Below are positions 31,532 through 39,842 of a DNA stretch of 45,000 nt, piece after piece. Under the pieces are notes generated by a model that saw only the letters and a program-made list of their open reading frames with translations, had not been told where the DNA came from and did not search any database. This stretch comes from Geodermatophilaceae bacterium. GTDB taxonomy: Bacteria; Actinomycetota; Actinomycetes; Mycobacteriales; Geodermatophilaceae. Within the stretch, counting starts at the first letter, position 1. Every line of letters begins with the position of its first letter. Both the position numbers and the translations under genes were made by a program. The stretch is from the NCBI GenBank assembly GCA_013695665.1, contig JACDAB010000103.1, forward strand, positions 1 through 45,000, in the 5' to 3' direction.

Positions 31532-34111
31532 GTGACCGACCCGTCGGAGTCGCCGGTGTGGACCGGGAGCTGGGTCACCGCCCGCTGGGGTTTCCACATG
31601 CGGACAGGCGAGTCGCCGCTGCGTGTTCCAGTGTCCGACCTGCTCGGCATCGCACTGCGGCGCAATCCCCGGCGTACGCACCTGTTGGTCTCGACGGTCC
31701 TGGGAAAGCATGTGCCGACCGACCCTCGACTGGTGCTGGCAGCGGGGCGGCTGCTCGGAACCTTGGTTGCCGATCAGCTGTCCCCTGACATCTCGCCGAC
31801 GCCACCCACCTGGGAGCGGCTCGGGCGGTTGCTGCAGGCCGCCATCCGCGGAGCACCCGGCTCGGCGGCCGCCATGCTGCGTGCGGTTCCCGAGCCCACC
31901 GGTTGCGGTTCGGGCGTCGTCGTCCTCGGTTACGCCGAAACTGCAACCGGCCTCGGGCACGCGGTCTCCGACGCGCTGCCGGACAGTTACTACCTGCACT
32001 CGACCCGACGCGCGGTGACCGGTGCCGAGGCAGTGGCCGGCTTCGAGGAAGAGCACAGTCACGCCACGAGCCACCTGCTGCTGCCTGAGGTCCCCGGCGC
32101 CCTCCTCGGCGACGGACCGCTGGTCCTCGTCGACGACGAGCTGAGCACCGGGCAAACGGTGCGCAACACGATCGCCGCGCTGCATCGGCTGACACCACGT
32201 CGGCGCTACGTCGTGGCCGCCCTGGCGGATCTGCGGAGTCACGACGATCGGGTGGCGATGGACCGGCTCGCCGAACGCCTCGACACCAGCATCGTCGTCG
32301 TCGCACTCGCCACCGGTGAGGTCGGATTGCCCGCCGACCCGCCCAGCCTCGAGGACCTCCGCACCATCGGGGGCCTCCGCACCATCGACGAGCAGGGTGG
32401 TCGAGACGGCAGCAGTCACCGCCCGGCGGCCCGGATTGTGGTGGACGATCTCTGGCCGCGGGGACTGCGCGACGGTGCCCGACATGGATGGCTGCGCACC
32501 GACCGCGCGGCACTCGACCGGCAACTGCCACGCCTGGCGGCGCGGCTGGCAACTGAGGTTGCCGGCGACGGCAGCGTGCTTGTGCTGGGCACCGAGGAGC
32601 TGATGTACACGCCACTGCGGCTCGCGGTCGCTCTGGCCGAGGTGACCCACGCGCAGGTGCGCTACTCGACGACGACCCGGTCGCCGGCGGCTCCGGTAGA
32701 CGACCCGGGATATCCGCTGCGCACAGCACTGGCGTTCTGCGCCGGTGACGAGCAGGCCGAACGCTATGCGTACAACGTCGCGCCGGGTGCCGGCGAGACC
32801 CGCTTCGACACCATCGTGGTCGTCACCGACACCGAGGCGCCCGACCTGCTGAATGCGGTCGGTGGATGCTGCGACCAGCTGGTCGTCGTACCGCTGCCGT
32901 CCTACCGCCCGGGGGCCCTGCCGGCGCCCCTGCGGGGTCCGCAGTTCGGCTCGTACGCCGCAGACGAGGTGAGCTGGCTGCTCCAGGATCTGTCGCACGT
33001 GTCGCTCGAGGCACCGACCGAGGAGCGCGAGGAGGCGATCCAGTCCGGTGGGGGTCACTACGCCGAGTCGCTGCCGGTGGAGTACGTCCCCTCCGCGGAG
33101 TACCGCCAGCTCTTCGAGAAGGCATTGGCCGCCTCCGCCGCCCGCGTCGCGACCGCCGTCGGTGTCGTCACCGAACTCGTGCTGGCCCGGCGGGGTGATG
33201 AGGCGGTGCTGGTGTCGCTGGCGCGGGCCGGCACCCCGATCGGCATCCTGATGCGGCGATGGGCGCAGTTCGCCCGCAACCTCGACGTACCCCACTATGC
33301 GGTGTCCATCGTCCGCGGTCGCGGGATCGACCCGGTCGCGCTGCGTTGGCTGGCCGCGCACCACGATCCGGCGCGGGTGATGTTCGTCGACGGGTGGACC
33401 GGCAAGGGGGCGATCGTGCGGGAACTCCAGGCCGCGCTCGTCGCGCACGCCACGACGACCGGGCAGCACTTCGCCGGTGATCTTGCCGTCCTCGCCGATC
33501 CGGGGCATTGCGTGTCGCTCTACGGCACCCGCGACGACTTCCTCGTGCCGTCCGCCTGCCTGAACTCAACCGTGTCAGGCCTGGTCAGCCGGACCGTCCT
33601 CAACGACGACCTGATCGGACCCGGCGACTTCCACGGCGCGAAGTTCTACGCCGAGCTGGCCGACGTCGACGTGTCCGCACAGTTTCTCGACGCGGTCAGC
33701 GCGCAGTTCGACTCGGTCGCTGACGACGTCACAGCTGCGCGTGCTGAGCGGCCCACGGGGCCGACGTGGCGGGGGTGGGCCGCGATCGAGGAAATTAGCG
33801 CGGACTACGGGATCGGTGATGTGAACCTGGTCAAACCGGGGGTCGGTGAGACCACACGGGTGCTGCTGCGCCGGGTGCCCTGGCGGATCCTGGCGCGAGC
33901 CGACGCCGCTGCCGACATCGAGCACGTCCTGCTGCTCGCCGAGGAGCGCGGCGTGCCGGTGGAGTACGTCGAGGCGCTGCCGTACTCCTGCGTCGGCCTG
34001 ATCCATCCGCAGTTCACCCGCGGGGCCATCGGCGCGACCGGAACGCGTGCCGCGGTGCAGCCCCGCGGGGCCATCGGCGCGACCGGAACGCGTGCCGCGG
34101 TGCAGCCGTGA
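31532..34111 (+). CDS. PRTase - TRSP - PRTase fusion protein of the Ter module
   Basis: An 859-residue fusion. Residues about 20-270 form an orotate-PRTase-like domain with PRPP loop LVLVDDELSTGQT near 197 and GYAETATGLGHAV. Residues about 300-420 hold the TRSP domain with its naming motif (YSTTTRSPAAPVDDPGYPLR). Residues about 520-830 are a second PRTase-like unit (LVSLARAGTPIGILMRR, HYAVSIVRGRGIDPVALRWL, VMFVDGWTGKGAIVRELQ). In many genomes these are two adjacent genes, so this is a fused form. It probably attaches ribose-phosphate from PRPP to an unknown base-like compound. GTG 31532 is used; GTG 31556, with GGAG six bases upstream, is a good alternative. The last 30 residues are a 15-residue tandem duplication. 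Confidence 0.85.
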   Translation: MTDPSESPVWTGSWVTARWGFHMRTGESPLRVPVSDLLGIALRRNPRRTHLLVSTVLGKHVPTDPRLVLAAGRLLGTLVADQLSPDISPTPPTWERLGRLLQAAIRGAPGSAAAMLRAVPEPTGCGSGVVVLGYAETATGLGHAVSDALPDSYYLHSTRRAVTGAEAVAGFEEEHSHATSHLLLPEVPGALLGDGPLVLVDDELSTGQTVRNTIAALHRLTPRRRYVVAALADLRSHDDRVAMDRLAERLDTSIVVVALATGEVGLPADPPSLEDLRTIGGLRTIDEQGGRDGSSHRPAARIVVDDLWPRGLRDGARHGWLRTDRAALDRQLPRLAARLATEVAGDGSVLVLGTEELMYTPLRLAVALAEVTHAQVRYSTTTRSPAAPVDDPGYPLRTALAFCAGDEQAERYAYNVAPGAGETRFDTIVVVTDTEAPDLLNAVGGCCDQLVVVPLPSYRPGALPAPLRGPQFGSYAADEVSWLLQDLSHVSLEAPTEEREEAIQSGGGHYAESLPVEYVPSAEYRQLFEKALAASAARVATAVGVVTELVLARRGDEAVLVSLARAGTPIGILMRRWAQFARNLDVPHYAVSIVRGRGIDPVALRWLAAHHDPARVMFVDGWTGKGAIVRELQAALVAHATTTGQHFAGDLAVLADPGHCVSLYGTRDDFLVPSACLNSTVSGLVSRTVLNDDLIGPGDFHGAKFYAELADVDVSAQFLDAVSAQFDSVADDVTAARAERPTGPTWRGWAAIEEISADYGIGDVNLVKPGVGETTRVLLRRVPWRILARADAAADIEHVLLLAEERGVPVEYVEALPYSCVGLIHPQFTRGAIGATGTRAAVQPRGAIGATGTRAAVQP
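34017..34107 (+). repeat. 45-base perfect tandem duplication at the 3' end of the PRTase fusion
   Basis: Two head-to-tail copies with period 45 and no mismatch over 34017-34062 versus 34062-34107. They encode RGAIGATGTRAAVQP twice, in frame, immediately before the stop and the overlapping HAD start. Perfect identity suggests a recent slippage or duplication event. Confidence 0.97.
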
Positions 34112-34929
34112 CCGGCCCGGGGGGAAGGACGCTGGTCGTCTGCGACCTGGACCGGACGCTGATCTACAGTGCCGCGGCGATGGGTCCGGACCCCCCTGCG
34201 GTCCGCTGCGTCGAGCGGTATCAGGGCGCGGACGCCTCGTTCATGACAGTGGACGCGGTCGACCTGCTGCGCGCGCTGCAGCAGCGCTGCGAGTTCGTGC
34301 CGACGACGACCCGCACGCGGGAGCAGTACGCCCGGATCACCCTCGCCGGCTCACCCGCGCGCTACGCCATCGTCGCCAACGGTGGGCACCTGCTGCACAA
34401 CGGCGTCAGCGATGTCGACTGGAACCGGGGCGTGCTCGCCAGGCTCGCCGACTGTGCACCGCTGGCCGAAGCTGTCGAGCACCTCGACAGCCCAGCGCAT
34501 GCGCCCTGGCTCCGCCGCCAGCGGGTCGCCGAAGACCTGTTCTGCTATGCCATCGTCGAGCGGGAACTGCTCGCACCGGACATCCTCGCCGAACTCCAAG
34601 CGTGGTACGCCGAACGCGGCTGGGTGCTGAGCATGCAGGGCCGAAAGCTGTACTGCGTCCCCCACCCGCTCACCAAGTCTGCCGCAGCGGCCGAGGTCGC
34701 ACGGCGTACCGGAGCCGGCGTCGTACTGGCCGCCGGTGACTCCCTGCTCGACGCGGACCTGCTGGAGTACGCCGACATCGCCGTACGCCCGTCGCACGGC
34801 GAACTTGAGCTGATCGGCTGGACCCGGCCGGGGCTGCTGGTCACCGAGGCCGCGGGGATCGCCGGCGGTGAGGAACTGCTCCGCCTGCTCCTGGCGCGGA
34901 CTGACACCTACCTGTCGGCGCGAACCTGA
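34108..34929 (+). CDS. HAD-family phosphatase of the Ter module
   Basis: A 273-residue haloacid dehalogenase-type hydrolase. Motif I is VVCDLDRTLIY (nucleophile Asp plus general acid Asp), motif II is near FVPTTTRTREQY, a Lys is supplied by RKLYCVPHPLTKSAAA, and motif IV is VLAAGDSLLDADLLEYAD. The cap region is of the Cof/sucrose-phosphatase (C2) type by position. It probably removes a phosphate from the product of the PRTase fusion, giving a nucleoside-like end product. The GTG at 34108 overlaps the PRTase stop by four bases, so the two are translationally coupled. Its last 22 bases overlap the tail of the opposite-strand coiled-coil gene. Confidence 0.9.
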   Translation: MTGPGGRTLVVCDLDRTLIYSAAAMGPDPPAVRCVERYQGADASFMTVDAVDLLRALQQRCEFVPTTTRTREQYARITLAGSPARYAIVANGGHLLHNGVSDVDWNRGVLARLADCAPLAEAVEHLDSPAHAPWLRRQRVAEDLFCYAIVERELLAPDILAELQAWYAERGWVLSMQGRKLYCVPHPLTKSAAAAEVARRTGAGVVLAAGDSLLDADLLEYADIAVRPSHGELELIGWTRPGLLVTEAAGIAGGEELLRLLLARTDTYLSART

Positions 34930-36161
34930 CGGACCGCGTCGACGACGGCCCGGGCGCCGTCGCTGACCGCCGCCAACTCGGTGAGATACCCCCAGTAGTC
35001 CGGCCGGTTTCGGGCCGCCAGCCGGTCGGGGACCGTGTCCAGCTGGATCCCGAGGGCGTCGAGCCTGGACACGTGCTGGGGCGAGGGCTGGTCGGCGCCG
35101 GAGAGCAGGAAACGCTGCGCATCGCGCAACACCCGGCGGGTCTGGCGCAGCGGCTCCCCGGGGTCCCGCTCGGCGGCTCGCAGGGCGGCGAGTCGGTGCC
35201 GGGGTGACTGCGCCGCATGGGCGGCTGAGTCGATGGCGGCACGAGCTGCGGCGATCGCCTGGTCGGCCTCACCCCACCGCTGCTCCTGCGGCGTGGACAG
35301 CACAGCGGCCCTGTCGAGGTGCTCCCGGCCCTGCGCGAGCGCAGCGTCAGCCGAGGCGACCTCGGCCTCCACATCGGCGAAGGAGGGATAGACGTACGCG
35401 CGGCGCAGTTCGCTCATCACCTCCGGTACGCCGAGCAGATGTCCCTCGGTGACCTGGAGGAACGTTCGAGCGGAGGTGCTCCGCTGGGTCAGGGCCTGCG
35501 CCCTTCCGGGCAGCGACTCAGCGTCGGCCTCGGCCCTGCTGCTCAGCTCGATGACGCGAGCTGCACCCTCGAGCATGCCTTGCAAGCCGATCGACTCGAC
35601 CCCGCGATCGAGCTGGGCGAGCGCGGATCGGGCCTGCTGCACGAGATGTGCGGCCTCCCGCGCCTGATAACCCGCCGCCTGGGCCGCCTCGACGGCTCGC
35701 ACCGCCGAGGTCAGCGCCACCCGGGCGGCCTGCTGCCGCTCCGGAACGGCGGCGTGCGCCGCGCGGGCCTGCTGCAATGGCCGCCCGGACTGCTCCACGA
35801 ACCGGCGTACGGCGACCACTGCGTGCGCAAGCTGCTCTGCCGATGTGCGGAACGCTTGGGCGGCATGCGCCGCGATCGGCTCCTCGAGGTCGGTGTCCAG
35901 GTCGGCGGCGGAGACCGCCGCCATATACGTCGCCACCGCGTGGTTGGCCTGCTCGCGCACCGGTTCCCAGGCCGCGGCGACCTGGCGTGCAGCCTGCCCG
36001 CTGTCCACGCCGGCAAGCATCCGCACGCCCTCAGCGGCCGCGGTCTGCTCCCGGTCCAAGTCGATGAGGGCGTGCGCCGCGCGGCCCGCTGCCTCGCGGG
36101 CAGCGGCCTGCGCCTGGTCCCGGCCACGTCGCCACCAGCGCTCGGCTGCCGGCTGCCCCAT
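34908..36161 (-). CDS. long alpha-helical coiled-coil protein beside the Ter module
   Basis: A 417-residue, strongly Ala/Gln/Arg-rich protein predicted almost wholly helical, with long heptad-like stretches (DQAQAAAREAAGRAAHALID, AVRAVEAAQAAGYQAREAAH, AQLDRGVESIG, AEVASADAALAQGREHLD). No transmembrane segment, signal peptide or enzymatic motif is visible. It may be a scaffold or membrane-associated assembly protein. Its position, ending inside the HAD gene on the other strand, ties it to the Ter cluster, where coiled-coil partners are known, but no family name can be given. ATG 36161 (MGQPAAERWW) is chosen because the upstream continuation is antisense to the methyltransferase gene. Confidence 0.75.
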   Translation of the reverse strand: MGQPAAERWWRRGRDQAQAAAREAAGRAAHALIDLDREQTAAAEGVRMLAGVDSGQAARQVAAAWEPVREQANHAVATYMAAVSAADLDTDLEEPIAAHAAQAFRTSAEQLAHAVVAVRRFVEQSGRPLQQARAAHAAVPERQQAARVALTSAVRAVEAAQAAGYQAREAAHLVQQARSALAQLDRGVESIGLQGMLEGAARVIELSSRAEADAESLPGRAQALTQRSTSARTFLQVTEGHLLGVPEVMSELRRAYVYPSFADVEAEVASADAALAQGREHLDRAAVLSTPQEQRWGEADQAIAAARAAIDSAAHAAQSPRHRLAALRAAERDPGEPLRQTRRVLRDAQRFLLSGADQPSPQHVSRLDALGIQLDTVPDRLAARNRPDYWGYLTELAAVSDGARAVVDAVRQVRADR

Positions 36162-36236
36162 GTCGATCACGGTAGCGCCAACGACCCAGCTGGCCGCAGC
36201 CGTCGCGATCTGGCGGGCTGTGTCAGGGTTGTAGGC

Positions 36237-36953
36237 GTGCCCCAGCTCCTCCGCGCCCGCAACGACCCCGGACAGTACGACGATCTGGTCGACGTCTGGT
36301 GGGACCTGTCGGGACCCTTCGCCCTCCTGCACGCGATCGCCACAGCCCGCGCCGACCTCATCCCGCCGGCGTCGCGACCGGGCGCGGTACTCGTGGACCT
36401 CGCCTGCGGTGGCGGGCTGCTCGCACCACACGTCCAGCACCTCGGCTACAGGCATGTCGGGCTGGACATCACCGCCTCGGCCCTGAGGCACGCGGCCGAC
36501 CACGGTGTCCTCGCGATTCGCGCCGACGTGCTGACGTTGCCGCTGCCCGAGGCCATCGCCGACGTCGTGGTCGCGGGGGAGATCCTCGAACACGTAACCG
36601 ATCTCGGGGGAGCGGTCGCCGAGGCCTGCCGAGTCCTGCGTCCAGGTGGAGTGCTCGTCCTCGACACGCTGGCCGATACCCGCCTCGCGCGTGTGCTGGC
36701 CGTCCACATCGCCGAACGCATCCCCGGCGGTGCCCCCAAGGGCATCCACGATCCGGCGCTGTTCGTCAACCGCGTCGCCCTGCGCGAAGCCTGCGCCCGC
36801 GGTGGCGTCACCGTCGTGCTCACCGGCCTTCGGCCCTCCATCCCCGGGCTGCTGCGGTGGATGCTCTTCCGCAGGCACAGAATCGGAATGGTCCGCACCC
36901 GGCCCACTGCCGTCCTCTTCCAGGGTCGCGGCACCAAGGAGGTTCCACGATGA
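36237..36953 (+). CDS. class I SAM-dependent methyltransferase (UbiG-like), type III PKS cassette
   Basis: A 238-residue methyltransferase. Motif I is VLVDLACGGGLLAPHVQHLG, the acidic residue ending beta-2 is in VGLDITASALRHA, DVVVAGEILEHVTDLGGAV is the post-II region and CRVLRPGGVLVLDTL is motif III. The pattern is nearest to UbiG-type O-methyltransferases acting on lipophilic phenols. Upstream open frame is antisense to the coiled-coil gene, so GTG 36237 is taken as the start. The stop overlaps the acyl-CoA dehydrogenase ATG by four bases. With the type III PKS two genes on, a methylated alkyl-phenol, resorcinol or pyrone product is a reasonable inference. Confidence 0.85.
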   Translation: MPQLLRARNDPGQYDDLVDVWWDLSGPFALLHAIATARADLIPPASRPGAVLVDLACGGGLLAPHVQHLGYRHVGLDITASALRHAADHGVLAIRADVLTLPLPEAIADVVVAGEILEHVTDLGGAVAEACRVLRPGGVLVLDTLADTRLARVLAVHIAERIPGGAPKGIHDPALFVNRVALREACARGGVTVVLTGLRPSIPGLLRWMLFRRHRIGMVRTRPTAVLFQGRGTKEVPR

Positions 36954-38143
36954 CCAGTCAGGACCGGGTGGCCGACCCCGCGAAGGCCCTCGCCGCCGCG
37001 CGACACCTGGCCGGCGCCCTGGCCACCCGCGCCGCCGAGCACGATCGCCAGGGTTGCTTCCCGAAAGCGGACTTCGACGACCTGCGGGCAGCCGGCCTGC
37101 TCGGCCTGATGGTCCCCGCCCGGCTCGGCGGCCCCGGCGCAGGGTTCCAGGACTACGCCGAGGTGGCCATGGCGCTCGCCGCGGGCAACGGCGCTACCGC
37201 CCTCATCTACAACATGCATGCCTCGGTCACCGGCGCACTGGCCGGTACGCCGGACGAGCTGGCCCGGGCGCTCGGCGTACCGGAGTCGTACTTCGAGATG
37301 CGCGACCGGGTGCTGACCAACGCCCTCCACGGGTCGCTGTATGCCGTCGCGATGAGCGAGCGCGGAGCCGGCAGCCGGCTGTCGCAGCTGACGACGTCGT
37401 ACGAGCCGGTGGACGGGGGGTACCGGATAAGGGGGTCGAAGACCTTCGTGTCTGCCGCCGGCCACGCCGACGGCTACCTGGTGGCGGCTCGGCGGGCGGA
37501 CGCCGACCCGCCGGTGTTCTCGCACTTCATCGTCCCGGCCGGCCCGGGCTTGCGGGTCGAGGAGACGTGGGACTCCCTCGGCATGCGGGCCACCGGCAGC
37601 AACGAGTTGCACATCGACACGACGGTGCCCGAGGACGCGCTGCTGGGCGGGATGGAGGGCCTGGTCCTGCTGCTCGCGCAGGTGATGCCGCAATGGCTGG
37701 TCGCTTCCTACGCGGCGGTGTACGTCGGGGTGGCGCAGTCGGCGATCGACGCGGCAGTGGCTCACGCCGGTGACCGGGCTCTGGCGCGGCTGCCCGCCGT
37801 ACGAGCCCGGCTGGGGAGGGCCGACGCAGCTGTCGCCGCCGCTCGCCTCGCCGTACTGGAAGCGGCCGGGCGGATCGACCGCGCACCGGGTGAGCCGGAG
37901 ACCAACCGGTGGGTGTGGCGGGCCAAGCTCCTCGCCGGGCAGACCGCGATGGATGTCGCGGCCTCGATGCTCGAAGCGGCCGGTACGTCGGCGTCGCGGC
38001 GTGGGCATCCGTTGGAGCGGATCTTCCGGGACGCCCGCTGCGGTTCGTTGCAGCCGGCGACCAGCGACGTCTGCGCGGACTGGCTCGGGATGGCCACGCT
38101 CGGGTTGGACCCGGAGAACGCCGCGGAGGTGTCGCGCTGGTGA
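36950..38143 (+). CDS. acyl-CoA dehydrogenase family protein, type III PKS cassette
   Basis: A 397-residue acyl-CoA dehydrogenase fold. The N-terminal helical domain includes FDDLRAAGLLGLMVPARLGG, the flavin region has YAVAMSERGAGSRLSQLTTS and SKTFVSAAGHADGYLVAAR, and WDSLGMRATGSNELHIDT precedes the C-terminal helical domain. The position of the usual catalytic Glu near the C-terminus (RIFRDARCGSLQPATSDVC) has no obvious Glu, so it may be a hydroxylase-like or redox variant rather than a beta-oxidation enzyme. AAGGAGG lies just before the ATG at 36950. Its stop overlaps the PKS GTG by four bases, so the three genes form one coupled unit. Confidence 0.87.
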   Translation: MTSQDRVADPAKALAAARHLAGALATRAAEHDRQGCFPKADFDDLRAAGLLGLMVPARLGGPGAGFQDYAEVAMALAAGNGATALIYNMHASVTGALAGTPDELARALGVPESYFEMRDRVLTNALHGSLYAVAMSERGAGSRLSQLTTSYEPVDGGYRIRGSKTFVSAAGHADGYLVAARRADADPPVFSHFIVPAGPGLRVEETWDSLGMRATGSNELHIDTTVPEDALLGGMEGLVLLLAQVMPQWLVASYAAVYVGVAQSAIDAAVAHAGDRALARLPAVRARLGRADAAVAAARLAVLEAAGRIDRAPGEPETNRWVWRAKLLAGQTAMDVAASMLEAAGTSASRRGHPLERIFRDARCGSLQPATSDVCADWLGMATLGLDPENAAEVSRW

Positions 38144-39183
38144 CGGCCGGCGCTGCCGTGGTCACGGGTATGGGGTACGCCGCACCGGCCTCGGTGACCC
38201 AGGAAGCGTTGTGGGACGGGTTCTTCGCCGGGCACTACAGCAACCACCCGGTCGCCCGGCGGATCTTCGCCGCGGCCGGCGTGCGGACCCGGCATGCGGT
38301 GGCGAACCCGTTGGACGAGGATCTGTCGACGTGGAGCACCGGGGCACGGATGGCCCGGTACGTCGCGGAGTCGATGCCGCTGGCCAAGCAGGCGGTGACG
38401 CACGCCCTTGACGAAGCCGGGCTGGCGGCCGGGGACGTCGGCCTGTTCGCCGTGGCGTCGTGCACCGGCTACAGCACCCCCGGCGTGGACATCCGACTGG
38501 CCCGAGATCTCGGGATGAGCGCCGACCTGCAGCGGCTCTTCGTGGGTCACATGGGGTGCTACGCCGCCGTACCCGCGCTAGGTGCCGTGTCGGACTTCGT
38601 CGTCGCCCGTGGGTGCCCCGCCGTTCTGCTGTGCCTGGAGTTGACCAGCCTGCACGTGCAGCCGCCGACTCACGACATCGACCAGATGGTCAGCCATTCG
38701 CTGTTCAGCGACGCAGCTGCGGCTGTCGTCGTCGAGCCGGGTGCGGTGGATGGCTTCGAGGTCGTCGACGTCGTGGCCAGAACCGATGTCGCCACCGCCG
38801 ACCACATGACGTGGGAGGTGACGGACCTGGGCTTCCGGATGCGACTGTCCCCCAGGGTCCCCGACGTCCTGGCCACGCATGTCCACTCCGTGGTCACCGG
38901 AATGCTCGACCGCCAGGCACTGTCCATCGAGGACATTGCCGCCTGGGCGGTGCATCCCGGTGGGCCGCGGATCCTGGATGTCGTCGCCGACCGGCTCACG
39001 CTGGCGCCGGAGTCCCTGGCGGCGTCGAGACGGGTGTTGGCCGAGCACGGCAACTGCTCGTCGGCGACCGTCCTGCTGGTCCTGTCCGAAGTCACGTCCG
39101 ATGTCCCCAGTGGCGGATACGTCGTGATGACGGCCTTCGGCCCGGGACTGACCTTGTACGCCGCACTGCTCCGCCGCCGCTGA
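38140..39183 (+). CDS. type III polyketide synthase
   Basis: A 347-residue chalcone/stilbene synthase-fold enzyme. The catalytic triad is visible: Cys in VGHMGCYAAVPAL, His in WAVHPGGPRIL, and Asn in EHGNCSSATV. VASCTGYSTPGVDIRLARDL and VSHSLFSDAAAAVVVEPGA also match bacterial type III PKS. These enzymes extend an acyl-CoA starter with malonyl-CoA and cyclise the chain to resorcinols, pyrones or naphthalenes. The starter is unknown. The GTG at 38140 overlaps the dehydrogenase stop. The methyltransferase and dehydrogenase upstream are probable tailoring enzymes, and malonyl-CoA could come from the single-chain carboxylase in the same window. Confidence 0.92.
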   Translation: MTAGAAVVTGMGYAAPASVTQEALWDGFFAGHYSNHPVARRIFAAAGVRTRHAVANPLDEDLSTWSTGARMARYVAESMPLAKQAVTHALDEAGLAAGDVGLFAVASCTGYSTPGVDIRLARDLGMSADLQRLFVGHMGCYAAVPALGAVSDFVVARGCPAVLLCLELTSLHVQPPTHDIDQMVSHSLFSDAAAAVVVEPGAVDGFEVVDVVARTDVATADHMTWEVTDLGFRMRLSPRVPDVLATHVHSVVTGMLDRQALSIEDIAAWAVHPGGPRILDVVADRLTLAPESLAASRRVLAEHGNCSSATVLLVLSEVTSDVPSGGYVVMTAFGPGLTLYAALLRRR

Positions 39184-39266
39184 AGCCTGCGCCAAAGGTC
39201 TTGCGCAACCAGCGCCGGACGCCCCAGAGTGGTCCCGCCACGGGGGTGATCTAAGGAGCTACCTCG

Positions 39267-39833
39267 ATGTCCACGGCGATCGGCAAGAGCCCAGCCCTGG
39301 TGATCACGCTGGCCGGCGCGCTGCTCGCCGGAGCTGCCGTTGCCTTGTCGATCGGGGTCTACGCCGGACTGCACGAGCCCGCCAACCGCCCCCTGGTGAC
39401 CCTCGGCTTCTCGGGCATGCTGCAGATGAAGGCGTGGCTGACCAACGCTGCGACCCTGTTGCTGATCGTCCAGCTCACGACCGCCCTGTGGATGTGGGGC
39501 CGGCTCCCGGGCGTGCGGGCGGCCGCGCCGTCGTGGGCCGCGCCCGTGCACCGGTGGAGCGGCACGACGGCGTTCGTCCTCACCGTCCCGGTCGCCTTCC
39601 ACTGCATCTGGGCGCTGGGTTTCGCTACCGGTGACCTCCGGGTGACCGTGCACAGCATCGTCGGCTGCCTGTTCTACGGCGCCTACGCCGCGAAGATGCT
39701 CGCACTGCGAGGACGCGGGCTGCCCGGATGGGCGCTACCGGTGCTCGGCGGCAGCGTGTTCGCAACCCTGGTGCTGCTCTGGCTCACCGCGTCGCTGTGG
39801 TTCCTCACCCGCTCCGGCATACCGCTGATCTGA
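39267..39833 (+). CDS. four-helix membrane protein (DUF6529-like)
   Basis: A 188-residue protein with five hydrophobic stretches, at least four of them clear membrane helices (VITLAGALLAGAAVALSIGV; AATLLLIVQLTTALWMW; TTAFVLTVPVAFHCIWALGF; VTVHSIVGCLFYGAYAAKML). Histidines in APVHRWSG, FHCIW and TVHSIVG are placed as in heme-b-binding four-helix proteins, so an electron-transfer role is possible. AAGGAG precedes ATG 39267 by eight bases. It directly precedes the Rieske gene (nine-base gap), suggesting the pair forms a small membrane redox module. Family naming is by general resemblance. Confidence 0.75.
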   Translation: MSTAIGKSPALVITLAGALLAGAAVALSIGVYAGLHEPANRPLVTLGFSGMLQMKAWLTNAATLLLIVQLTTALWMWGRLPGVRAAAPSWAAPVHRWSGTTAFVLTVPVAFHCIWALGFATGDLRVTVHSIVGCLFYGAYAAKMLALRGRGLPGWALPVLGGSVFATLVLLWLTASLWFLTRSGIPLI

Positions 39834-39842
39834 GGGGTGACG

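Noticed and set aside
32361-32395. Short direct repeat encoding LRTI twice in the PRTase fusion
   Set aside because: Two 13-base copies in a linker region; too short and too ordinary to treat as a separate element.
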